Part shown: positions 46,429 to 56,876 of the stretch, in pieces
Position numbering within the stretch: the first letter of the stretch is position 1
How the letters are laid out: each line of letters begins with the position of its first letter
Assembly (NCBI GenBank): GCA_035235625.1
Contig: CP141143.1
Location: forward strand, 18,211,092 to 18,275,091
DNA: 64,000 nucleotides
Reading direction: 5' to 3'
Origin: Saururus chinensis
Taxonomy: Eukaryota > Streptophyta > Magnoliopsida > Piperales > Saururaceae
Program-made: the position numbers and the translations under genes
Notes under the pieces: model-generated
Told to the model about the DNA's origin: nothing
Seen by the model: only the letters and a program-made list of their open reading frames with translations
The model's database searches: none

Positions 46429-46937
46429 GTAACACCCCGACCCACAAAACCCAACCCAGACCGGGGTTAGTTCGGAATTAGAGTGTATTAAATAAACGGA
46501 AAAATTAAAACCGACCGATCAAGAGCTGCAGACTCTGAGTGCAAGAGTCATAATGTTCTTCTACACACTACGAAACTTTAACGTTCCATTGTGAGTAGAT
46601 CAGAACAAACCCAATTTTATAACTAATTTAGATCGGGTCAACGTTGCCTTGTTGTTAGTTGCCTACGATCATATTGGAATAACATTAGAGATGGTATCTA
46701 ATATGTACATAGGCAACTAATGGCAAGGCAACGTTGGCCTGATCCAAATTAGTTATAAAATTAGGTTTGATCTACTCACAATGGAACGTTAAAGCTCCAC
46801 AGTGTGTAGAAGAACGTTATGACTCTCGCACTCAGAGTCTGCAGCTCCTGGTTAGCCGATTTAAATTTTTTTGTGTATTTAATACACTCTGATTCTGTCT
46901 TTCGAACTAACCCCCGGTTCGGGTCAAGGTCTTACAG
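46429..46937. repeat. 0.5-kb foldback (inverted repeat)
   Basis: Two arms of about 240 bp (46429-46670 and 46690-46937) are inverted copies at roughly 85-90% identity by eye. Landmarks include ACCGGGGTTAGTTCG against CGAACTAACCCCCGGT, and AACGTTCCATTGTGAGTAGA against its complement. The outer ends are TGTAACACCCC and the inverse of CTTACA. The left end starts 4 bp after the preceding LTR ends. A single-arm relative lies at 34606. It may be two head-to-head LTR ends or a foldback transposon. Confidence 0.8.
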
Positions 46938-48350
46938 TCATAAGTTGGTCAAGACAATGATGTCGAAGGACTTTGTATTGTGGAGCATGTTATCATATTT
47001 ATGACAAGTTTGGCAGCATATCTTATTTAATAGAGCTCTTCGGGGGCTTTCTAAGGGCGTTAAAAATACACAAATCTAAATATATATAATATTATTGAGA
47101 AATGTTATATATCTGTAGGCCTACAAAAAAGATCAAGAAAACATAGTCTATATAAGATCTCATTTGATAGAGCTCGTCAAGAATTTCAACGATACTAAGA
47201 GCACATGAATCCAAGTTAAGGAGTGTAAGATATAATATTATAAAGTTAAAATTAATATAACCTAAAAAATAGGAATTATAATTTCAATATCTTTGACTTT
47301 TTGGAGATTATAATGGGTCAAATGTATAAAACATCAGTCAAGCTGTCCGATTTTGAAATTTTCTATAATATAATAATTTATTTAATATTATAGTATGATA
47401 TGATACAATAGATAAAATAAAGTTGTAGAACTAAAGAAGAATAAAAATTGTATGACTGGTTCCTCATTGGCTTCACACAACAAGCGCGCAACCAATGGTA
47501 CTGCCAGCACTGATTCCCAACCATATACAAGAAATGAAGTGCTTTGTGCCAACCACGTGAACCTCCGATGAAGCTAGTGCCGACAACAAGAGGGACGTAC
47601 ATCCATGGGGAGGATCCTCGAGCAAGATGATATGGTGTCCTTTCCTCTCCATAATCTCTTCATATTGTGTGGTATCTACAGTTATAATTCTCGAAACATA
47701 GAGGTTACACTAGCAGTGCTGAACAAGAACAACGAAGGGGCCCGACAGATCCGTGGGTGTGGTGCACACCTATAAACATAACAATTTGGGATTGGGGTAA
47801 GATCTCCCTCTTTCCTCTTCCCCAACTGCATAAATTGTTACTATTTTGCTTCATATCTTTACATGGCAAAGAAAACATGTGCCACATAACTCTTCTAATT
47901 TGACATTTTTTACAACATCTTGTCGTCACATAATGTGATCCTTAGCCAATCTCTCGAACAGCCAACCCTTTATTTTTCTCTTGTCTTCCAATTCTTATCT
48001 TGATTATGTTACTAATAGACACTGAGATGTTTGTGTATCTTGTGGACCGTGTATTGTGGCGTGGGTGTCTCTACCTTCCACGCAACGACATTCTTCTTTT
48101 AAATGTACCTGTTGATTGATCATCAAAAGAGATTGCATGTTTTTTTGTTGTACGTTCGTCACAAGGAGAGGTTGGCTAGGCTACGACTTGTACACTATAG
48201 ATTGAATACCGTGGTGGGTTTAATTGGAAGTAACTTGTTGGCAGTAGTCCTTGTTGTCATCTGCTTCACTGAGGGTAGGGATAATTTAGGCAACCCCCCC
48301 CCCCCTCTTACTTTAGTAATAACTAGTAAGAGTGTGCATGCATAATGCAT
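46938..48350. other. Intergenic, no gene seen
   Basis: Short frames without recognisable domains on either strand. A poly-C run lies at about 48294-48304. No transposon termini were identified. Confidence 0.5.
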
Positions 48351-48639
48351 GTGTTGCACTCCATAGTTTTAGAGTTTTATATTACTATATGCAAATTAAG
48401 CTTCAAATTTAATTATCTTACCTAATTCATAAATAAGAGTTTATAAATAATATTTTTGGTGTATCGGGGTAATTTAAGTCTTTCATGACAAAAACCTCGG
48501 CCCCTTTTCACTTTAATAATAATATAAGTTATGGGTGATTTAGGATTTATATGACTACCCTCTTTCTCATTTTAATAAATTCTAAGTAATTAGGACTATA
48601 GAATCCATATGTAGCTCCAAGGATATACTTATTGACCAA

Positions 48640-49861
48640 TTATTATAATGTTTTAGAACTCTTGAATTCTAAATTAATTAAGATCCACAAATAAAAGTTC
48701 ATAAATAATATTTTGGTGATATATTGGTGGTAATTTATGACTTTATGACAAAAATCTTGGCCCCCTTTTCACTTTGATAATAATATAGATTAGGGGTAAT
48801 TTAAAATTTATACAATAAAATATTTGCCCTCCTTCTCACTGTTGTAAGCTCTAAACCAATAGATCTATAATTAAGATCCACAAATAAGAGTTCATAATTA
48901 ATATTTTTGGTGTATTAGCGGTAATACTTATTTGAGAAATTATTGTAATATTTTAGGTCTCTTAAATTTTATTAATTAAGAATTTCTTTGAAAGGGCAAT
49001 ATAGGTATAGCATAGAAATAATTAGTTCTAAATTAATTAAGACTATAAAATCTATATTTTTAAAGTGATTACAAGATTATACTTATTTGAGAAATCATTG
49101 TAATATTTTACTTCTCTTGAGTTCTAAATTAATTAAGAATTTTTTAAAATAGCAAAATAGGCATAACATGGCAAAATTCAGTTCTAAACCAATTAAAATT
49201 ATTAAATTTATATTTTTTTTATGGCGACAAGGTTTTACTTATTAAAGAAATTATTATAATATTTTAGGTATCTTGAATTATAAATTAATTAAGAGTTTCT
49301 TTAAAAGGGTAATATAGGCATAGCATAATAAAAATCTTTGGCAAAAACCAATTCGATTAGAATTATAAAATCCATATTTTTTTGTGGTTACAAGGTTATA
49401 CTTATTAGAGAATCATTGTAATATTTTAGATCTCTTGAATTTTAAATTAATTAAGAATTTATTTAAAAGAGTAATATAGGCATAACATGACAAAAATCTC
49501 TAGCAAAAATCAGTTCAAAACTAATTATAATTATAAAATCTATATTTTTTTTCAGCTACGACGTTACACTTATTAGAGAAATCATTGTACTACTTTAGGT
49601 ATGTTGAATTCTAAATTAATTAAGGGTTTATTTGAAAAGACAATATAGGTATAACATGACAAAAATCTTTGGCAAAAATTAATTCTAAACCAATTACGAT
49701 TATAAAATCTATATTTTTTTGTGACTACATGGTTATCCTTATTAAATAAATCATTGCAATACTTTAGGTCCCTTAAGTTCTAAATTAATTAACAGTTTCT
49801 TTAAAAGGATAATATTGGTATAGCATGACAAAAATCTTTTCCCCATTTCTCACTTTAATAA
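48640..49861. repeat. ~160-bp satellite-like tandem array
   Basis: The phrase 'ttttaggt.tcttgaattctaaattaattaag' recurs at about 48651, 48953, 49107, 49261, 49425, 49592 and 49764. Later spacings are 154-172 bp and the first (302 bp) fits a double unit. Each unit also holds 'ataggcatagcatgacaaaaatct' and 'tataaaatctatatttttt' sections. Copies are clearly diverged. The Mutator-like element begins just after the array. Confidence 0.8.
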
Positions 49862-49870
49862 TAATATAAA

Positions 49871-50238
49871 GGGAAATTTATTAAAATAATATAAAAATAA
49901 TAATTACCAAAATATACCACTTTGGGAAATATTTCCCAAAGTGGTGTTCGTTTTTGCCACGCTGGCCAACCAAAGAAATTGGCGCCAGCATGGCTTTTTT
50001 TATATATTTTTTAAGTTGATTTCGTTGTTTAGAACGACGAAATTGGCTTGAATACGATCTCGTCGTTCTGAACGACGAAACCTTATATTACTTGACCCGG
50101 TTTCGTCGTTCAGAACGACGAAATCAACTTAAGCTGATTTCGTCGTTCTGAACGACGAAACTACCACACTTGTGTTATTTCGGTCTCGGTCGTGGGAAGG
50201 ACACTGATTTCGTCGTTCTAAATGACGAAATCAACTTA
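49871..50238 (+). repeat. MULE left TIR with five palindromic motifs
   Basis: About 370 bp matching the right end inverted, except for about 11 extra bases near 50195. A 26-bp perfect palindrome (CACTTTGGGAAAT and its mirror) lies at about 49919-49945. Five copies of a 23-bp hyphenated palindrome with half-site TTTCGTCGTTC lie at about 50021, 50065, 50098, 50138 and 50205. Confidence 0.9.
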
Positions 50239-50443
50239 ATTTTTTTTAAAATTACTATTTAAAACTAATTTTATCACCTGTCCCTGTTCATTCATTCAAA
50301 ACACAGAACACAAAACACACATAAATATGCACGACTTCATTCATTCCACCCATAACAAATATCACTATCACGAATATCACCATAACAAATATAAGTAAAG
50401 TACATCATATACGAGTAACAAATATAATACATCACAAGTAATA

Positions 50444-52760
50444 TCATAATCTCCTACGTCCTCGTCCTTGTCCTCGCCCTCGTCCTCGACGGGGGTGTAC
50501 GAGCTCCTCATGATCTACCTTTGGTTGTGGCTCTAACTCTGGCTCCAACTGGGGCTGGGGCTCAGGCTCGGGCTAGGGCTCCAGCTGTGACTCCATGTCA
50601 GGCTCCTGCTCGGGCTCCAACTCAGCATAAGTAATAGATGGTACAATACGAGCTGGCCAATGTCGTCTATAATATAAAATCGGATCTGGCTGAGTGACAT
50701 GTGTAGTATCTGGAAATGATGAACCTGGAGGAGAGCTATATGCTGCTGATGATGATGGAATATCAGGGCATGAAGAGTGCATCGGTTGCGTCTGAGCGGC
50801 CTCGTCGACAGGATAATCTCGATGAACATCCGTGATCACCGAATGAAGTAGTGGCAAGCTACGAAGGACATCATTAGACGATCTAATCACCGACTCACAT
50901 GTTGCTGCTAAGTCCTCGCGCGAAATACAGGTGACAAGTGCATCACTCAAATACGCATTAGTATGTCGAAGCTGACGAAGCTATAAAAAAATAAATTAAA
51001 TATTAGATAAATAATTAAAACAAAATAAGAAAATAATATATGCCTTAATTAACAAAGTTGTACTAACTAGAGCTGCCTCAAATGCTCCCCTAGGCTGATA
51101 TGTCATCTCCTCTACATCATCACGCGGTAAAATATATCGCCGTGTAATCGATAAATACCAGTGCATATAAGTACTACGAACATCTCGCAATGCCGTAGCC
51201 AGCTCTTCTCTAATAATAGTGGATCTCCTATCCTCCCATCGAGCAATATACGACGCATGATATATAGCCCAGTCGGTAATATGGCGGCCCTGTCGAGTGA
51301 TGCGATGGACAAACTCAACAGTAGAAGGTGGAACCCCTTGCTCCAGGTTAAACTGGAGCATTACACGATCTGGCACATACATTTCTATAATCTCATAACA
51401 TATGAGAGGGGTTCGAGAAAGCCACACCTCTCGACCGTCAGTGCAGAGTGGAGGTATCACAGTGAACAAGTCCTCCGAGTACGGCTGCCAAATAATCTAT
51501 ATAATATATAAAGATAAGTTAGTTTAAATAACGACAAAATTTTTTTAAATTATTATATAAAAAAGTTCAACACGGCAATAAAATTACCTATTATGGCCGC
51601 TGGTGGTCTAACTCCCCTCTATATAAACAGAGGACTCCTTGTGGATTTTCGGTTCTCTTCTTCCGAACATTCTACCTTAAGGAGTTAAATTTAAGAAATG
51701 AGTTCAGCATATGTTCATAAAATGTTGCACAAAAAGTAATGTGGTAAACATAAATACAACCTACCTTGCCCCTGATGGAGCACCCTCGACCAAGCGACCC
51801 ATCTCAGCAGTTGGTCGGCCGATGTGTAAGTGCTCCCACGACCATAACTATGTCATAAAATAGTGATAACAAATATTAGAAATAAAAAATTATACGTGAC
51901 TAAAACTCCAAGTAAAGTTACACAATTATTTACCTGAAGAAGAGTCAGACAGCCCGCAATCCCCGAGGTCATGGCCTGGCATGCCTTTCCTAACTCTCGG
52001 TATAAGAATGCAAGAGTAGCACTGCCCCATGAATAAGTGTCAGCCATGTCAAAGTCGTGAAGGAGAGAGAGATACGAAACATGCACGTGGCTGCTCGTGG
52101 TATCCACAAATATAGTGGCTCCAAGTAAATGAAATATATAAGCTCGTGCATGCTGCTCGATAACTATCTCTGTAGCATCGGCTGGGAGCTCACGAAACTC
52201 CTGTAACAGCCATCATAGGCTCACTCGGCTACCACGCATCACTGTAGGAGGAGGAGCTCTACCAAGAAGTCTAAGTAATATATCCATATGAGCTCCTCCT
52301 GTCGTGCCTGTCACCGGACGTCCATCAATACGGAGTCCTAATAGAACTGCCACATCCATGAACGTGATGGACATCTCTCCATATGACAAATGAAACGTCT
52401 GTGTCTCCCTCCTCCATCTCTCAACAAGAGCCGTCAATAGAGGCCGATCGAGACGAACATATTGTAGATGAATGAAATGGCTAAATCCCACTCGCTCGAT
52501 ATAAGGTAATATACGCTCATCTATAGGCCAATGACGGAGGTATTTAAAATGTTCGGTGCACTCAAGGCACCCGGGGTCCTATAATAAATTTTAAAATTAT
52601 AACATGTCGTATTATATCAACCAAAAAACAATGAAACAAATTTTAAAAAAAGTTATCATACCTCTCCTCTCCAAATAGCAACAGACCTATGTGACTCCTG
52701 CTCTACGAGTAAAGAAGCGTCACTCGGGCCTGGCCCGTAACAAGGCTCTGCATGATCCAT
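50444..52760 (-). pseudogene. Plant mobile domain (PMD) cargo gene, broken
   Basis: The ATG at 52760 begins MDHAEPCYGPGPSDASLLVE and the first exon ends HRSVAIWRGE before GTATGA. The next starts DPGCLECTEHFKYLRHWP and continues through RPLLTALVERWRRETQTFHL to FMDVAVLLGLRIDGRPV, the PMD (aminotransferase-like, 'PP7 long form homologue') signature. Later exons give WGSATLAFLYRELGKAC and WSWEHLHIGRP, then IIWQPYS and VPPSTVEFVHRITRQG. The basic tail PRRGRGRGQGRGRRRL ends at 50444. Stops interrupt at 52213-52215 (Trp expected), near 51590, and at 50573-50575. MAIN/MAIL-type PMD host proteins help silence transposons; transposon-borne PMD genes are known from Mutator-like elements, with unknown role. 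It lies 96 bp downstream of the transposase. Confidence 0.85.
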
Positions 52761-52855
52761 ATGATCTGTGGAAGATGAAGATCATATCATTAATCGTAAG
52801 GAATACATGCGTACGTAACTAAAAAATATAATAAATACAGAGGTTGATTATATGT

Positions 52856-55699
52856 TTACCAATCAACAGGAGGGTTTCTACATGATTTACTATTATGCCC
52901 ACTTTGTTTACACCTCCCGCATTTATATCCTCCTCTACCATCTATTTCCATTGTTCTGCGGTCCATGGTATTCCTAATGCGAACAGACCGTGGGCGACCG
53001 GGTTGCCTTGTTGCTATCGGTGGGTATAACACAAACGGTATATCCCTCTCCCAATACTCCCGACCACGAGGAGAATAAAATTCTGTAGAGTACACATTTC
53101 TATAAGTAGAAGATGTGTAAAACAGTGATGCATTGATTGGCTCCCGCCGCTTTGCCCACATGGCGATAAGGTGCGAACAAGGATAACCATAAACCTGAGG
53201 GATGTTGCATGTACAAGTATGCATTGCAGCATTTACCATAACCTTACAGGCACGAATTGATGTCACTGCATCGACTCCTGTTGATCCTATTAACTATATA
53301 CTCCCCAATTTTTCTTGTTTGCTCTCTCAATATGGCTTCCACTCTAGGAGTATATGGGGTGACTATGGCAGGCGGTGAAGATCGTTTAACAAAAAATTTT
53401 ATGAGCCGATAAAAGATAGCTGACACTAAAGCCTGCATGGGTAACCCTCGTGCCCCCTTCAAGACGCTATTTAAACTTTCAGCCATATTTGTAGTCGTCA
53501 TGCCAAATGTCATAAAACCACCGTGTGCAAGGGACCACTGTGCAGGATGCAATTCTCCTCCTAAGAGGAGATGTTTTGCCCTAGGACTCTCTTGACCAAT
53601 CAAGTCCATTTTAGCATCAAACTTTTCTATTGTGAGTGCACAAGCTGCTGCCCCAATCAAGTCCGTCAGTGTATCATTTTTGAACTCCTTCTTAAAATTT
53701 GCTTTTATGTGACGGATGCAATAACGATGGTGGTAATCCGGCTCTGGAAGAACCTCAGGCACTGCCTTCTGAAGCCCCTTATGTCGATCTGAAATAATGA
53801 CCATGTTCGTCATGCCCATCAGTACATGATCCCTCAATTCCATTAGAAACCATTTCCAATTGTCTCCGTCTTCCTTCCCGACAAGCCCGAATGCAAGAGG
53901 AAATAACTCATTATTTCCATCTGTAGCCGTTGCAGCCATAAGAGCACCAGGATATCTGCCATACAAGTAAGTGGCATCAACGCCAATCACAGGGATGCAA
54001 TGTCGAAACCCAGCTATAGACAGCCCAAAGGCCCAAAACAACCGTCTAAATCTCCTACAAGTGCCACCATCTGCACGAGGTACTACATCATCCTCTAAGC
54101 GGTAGTAGGTGTCAAGATTGGCTTCTTGCACCGCCCTTAGGTACATTGGCAACAATTTATATGATTCAACCCAATCTCCATAAATGGCCTTGATCGCCAT
54201 ATTCCTTGCTGCCCATGCTTTCTTATAAGATATGTCAACATGATACTTCTCCTTCATTCTTTGAATAATATCCCCTGGTGTGAGAGTTAATTCGGCTTGG
54301 ATAGCGGGCATATGACCTTCGAAATAAAGGAGGCACTGCACTGCCTATGATCTGTGCTAAGCTGGGCATTCCGACATGTGTGGTCACCTTTGTACGTCTT
54401 CAATTTAAAGAACCCACCACCCCTTTTGATTGAGCCATGCACTCTCCAAGGGCAAGTGCTATCAATGCACTTCACTGTATACTCTGCCAGATTTGTTCAT
54501 ACAACCTTGTATTCGACATGATTTTGAATGGAAAACTCCTGCAAGGCTATAACGAATGCTTCTTTATTCTCAAAGATGCGGCCAACGTATAACTCATCTT
54601 CGTTTTGCTGGTCCAAATCCATTGTAGAATTCACTGCAGCATCTATCTCCTCATCTGTGATGTGTGCATAAAGTGGCTCCACTTCACAGTACGGCGGCTC
54701 TTCATCATCTACATTCATATCATTCCCAGCAATGGCATTGTCTACCGCATCATCCCCCTCGTCGTCAACCATCTGTTGAGCACTTTCTTCACCTCTAACC
54801 CCTTCTACATTCATATCAGAATCTTCTCCACTTACTTCGTCAATATTATCTTCACCTTCATTATCCTCATTTTCATCAATATCTTCACCGTAGACATATC
54901 CCCCCTACATATAAACATCGCATATGTATTAAATTTCGTAAGCCTAAAAAAGTTGAATTCATTTATAAATACATATTTCACCTCTAATTTGATGGTCCAG
55001 CATCGGTATGACCAACATACGTGTAGGGGTAATGAAGGCCCATCGAACTTTGAGTTTCATACCATGCACCGCCTTGAGACATTGGAACGCTAAATGGCTC
55101 GTGTGCATGCGTCGTAGACCTTCCATATTACACACAAAATCTCAAAATTTAGCTAAACATATTTTCATTAAAGGATAATAAGATTGAAAACATATTCACA
55201 ACTAAATCAACCCTTACCTCCAAGTAGGTCCACTTCCATCGTAAATAGGGGCAGACTACCTATGACGTTCATTTGAAGCTACTGTCATAGATAAATTTCC
55301 CTCTTCTTCGTCGTCCACCGGCACTTGCATATGACTTTCATTGTTCACATTTCTATCCAAGCTCCTTTGTGAGCTTCTGTGAGAGCTCCTATGTGAACTA
55401 CTTCGCCTTCCACTAGTCACTTGGGCCTCTTTTTCGAGAAATAACTCAAAAGAAATTATGTGACGCAAGTGGTGAAACATAAAAGCCATTGATGAATCAT
55501 CATTTATGTTCATTAGTATCATTCTCGATCCATAGGACGGAAGATTACATTTGATAGTAATTTTCCATCTTCTTCGATCCAACCCAACCTTACTTGCTAC
55601 GTGCATCTCAAATTCATCAAATGTAGACGGTTTCTTCATTAATAATCCTTCTATGCGTCCATCGTAGTTAATGAAAAAACTAACCATTTCTTCTTCCAT
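52856..55699 (-). pseudogene. MuDR-type MULE transposase, broken
   Basis: The ATG at 55699 opens an N-terminal exon (MEEEMVSFFINYDGRIEG) of the PB1-like type found ahead of MuDR transposases, with a Ser/Arg-rich tail. A linker region follows, then an acidic segment (54814-54500) and a MuDR DNA-binding region (CIDSTCPWRVHGSIKRGGG, 54475-54290). The catalytic domain (54341-53244) has GVDATYLYGRY and the ISDRHKG aspartates. A SWIM zinc finger (CTCNIPQVYGYPCSHL) and a CCHC knuckle (CGRCKQSGHNSKSC) end at 52856. There is an in-frame TGA at 54497-54499, a frameshift near 54310 and another near 53270. It cannot make a full-length protein, although the catalytic block itself is open. Confidence 0.88.
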
Positions 55700-56269
55700 T
55701 TCTATTCAATTAATTCATAAATAATAAATAAAATTAATATTAGATTAAGCAAACTAATACTAATATCTACTCTAACAAATATATTTTAAAAATATATACG
55801 CATAGAAACTAATAACTTTACCAAGTATATAAGCATATCATTAATACTTTATATTAATGAGTAAATTTTCTAATTAATAAAATTAGACATTTAATGTAAT
55901 AACGCATACAATGTCACATATCATATAAAAACATGTTCAAAAACTCAAATCCTCCTTATTTTCCAAAATTTGAGAGACTTGCCATCTTAAAAAACAAAAA
56001 CTCATTAATTAAAAATCCATCTCAATTTAATAATCTTAAACAAAAAAACACACACAATGACTTAGAACAATACTTCTAAAATTAGGGCTAAATGATAGGA
56101 CATTCAAAACTTCAAATTTTTTCAATGTAATATACAAAAACTATATTTCTTCAATGTAACATATAAAAAATATATTACAATAATTGAAAAATAGGTAAAT
56201 AAAAAAAATAGAAAAACACATACCAAAAAAATGAAATGGGAGCGGTTCGACGTGGGCAGAGGCGGGCTA

Positions 56270-56370
56270 GACCAAGGCGGCGGCGGACTAAGGTCGGCGG
56301 CGGCGGACTAAGGTCGGCGGCGGCGGACTGCAGTCGGCGGCGGCGGAATGAGGTCAGCGGAGGCGGGCTG
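56270..56370. repeat. 20-bp GC-rich tandem repeat inside the MULE
   Basis: About four to five copies of AAGGTCGGCGGCGGCGGACT lie between the transposase start and the right TIR, where its promoter would be. The GC content contrasts with the AT-rich surroundings. The frames here (56175-56489, 56236-56517) are repeat translations. Confidence 0.7.
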
Positions 56371-56478
56371 GATGGCGGCGGCGAGTTTGGCAGCGTCCGG
56401 ACGTCGGCAGTAGCGGCGGAGAAAAAACACACTGGAATGCGACGGGAGGCGGAGCGGAGTCGCGGATATAACGACGAT

Positions 56479-56867
56479 GATTTCGTCATTCAGAACGACG
56501 AAATCAACTTAAGTTGATTTCGTCGTTTAGAACGACAAAATCAGTGACCGAGACCGAAATAACACAAGTGTGGTAGTTTCGTCATTCAGAACGACGAAAT
56601 CAGCTTAAGTTAATTTCGTCGTTATGAACGACGAAACCGGGTCAAGTAATATAAGGTTTCGTCGTTTAGAACGACAAGATCGTATTCAAGCCAATTTCGT
56701 CGTTCTAAACGACGAAATCAACTTAAAAAATATATAAAAAAAAAGCCATGTGGCGCTAATTTCTTAATTTGGCGCCAACGTGGCAAAAACGAACACCACT
56801 TTGGGAAATATTTCCCAAAGTAGTATATTTTGGTAATTATTTTTTTTATTATTTTAATAAATTTCCC
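56479..56867 (-). repeat. MULE right TIR with six palindromic motifs
   Basis: This is the inverted counterpart of the left TIR, including the terminal 26-bp palindrome (one mismatch) and the TTTCGTCGTTC-type palindromes, six here. The copies vary at the centre and at one or two arm positions, mostly by transitions. Confidence 0.88.
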
Positions 56868-56876
56868 TAATATAAA

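Larger units (their letters stand above)
49871..56867. mobile_element. Complete Mutator-like element (MULE), 6997 bp, 9-bp TSD
   Basis: The element starts GGGAAATTTATTAAAATAAT and ends in the inverse. TAATATAAA lies on both sides (49862-49870 and 56868-56876), an exact 9-bp duplication diagnostic of Mutator-like elements. TIRs are about 370 bp. Between them, both on the minus strand, are a MuDR-type transposase with PB1-like, catalytic, SWIM and CCHC regions (55699-52856) and a plant-mobile-domain gene (52760-50444). Both are broken by stops and the transposase also by frameshifts. The exact TSD and closely matching TIRs suggest a recent last jump, probably driven in trans. Confidence 0.95.

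Noticed and set aside
50021..50240. CRISPR-like array of palindromic repeats
   Set aside because: Plant nuclear DNA; the repeats are mirrored at the other end of a defined MULE and the spacers also match between the two TIRs.
53571..53792. Plus-strand frames over the MULE transposase (also 54605-55093)
   Set aside because: Shadows of the minus-strand transposase; they have no domain of their own.
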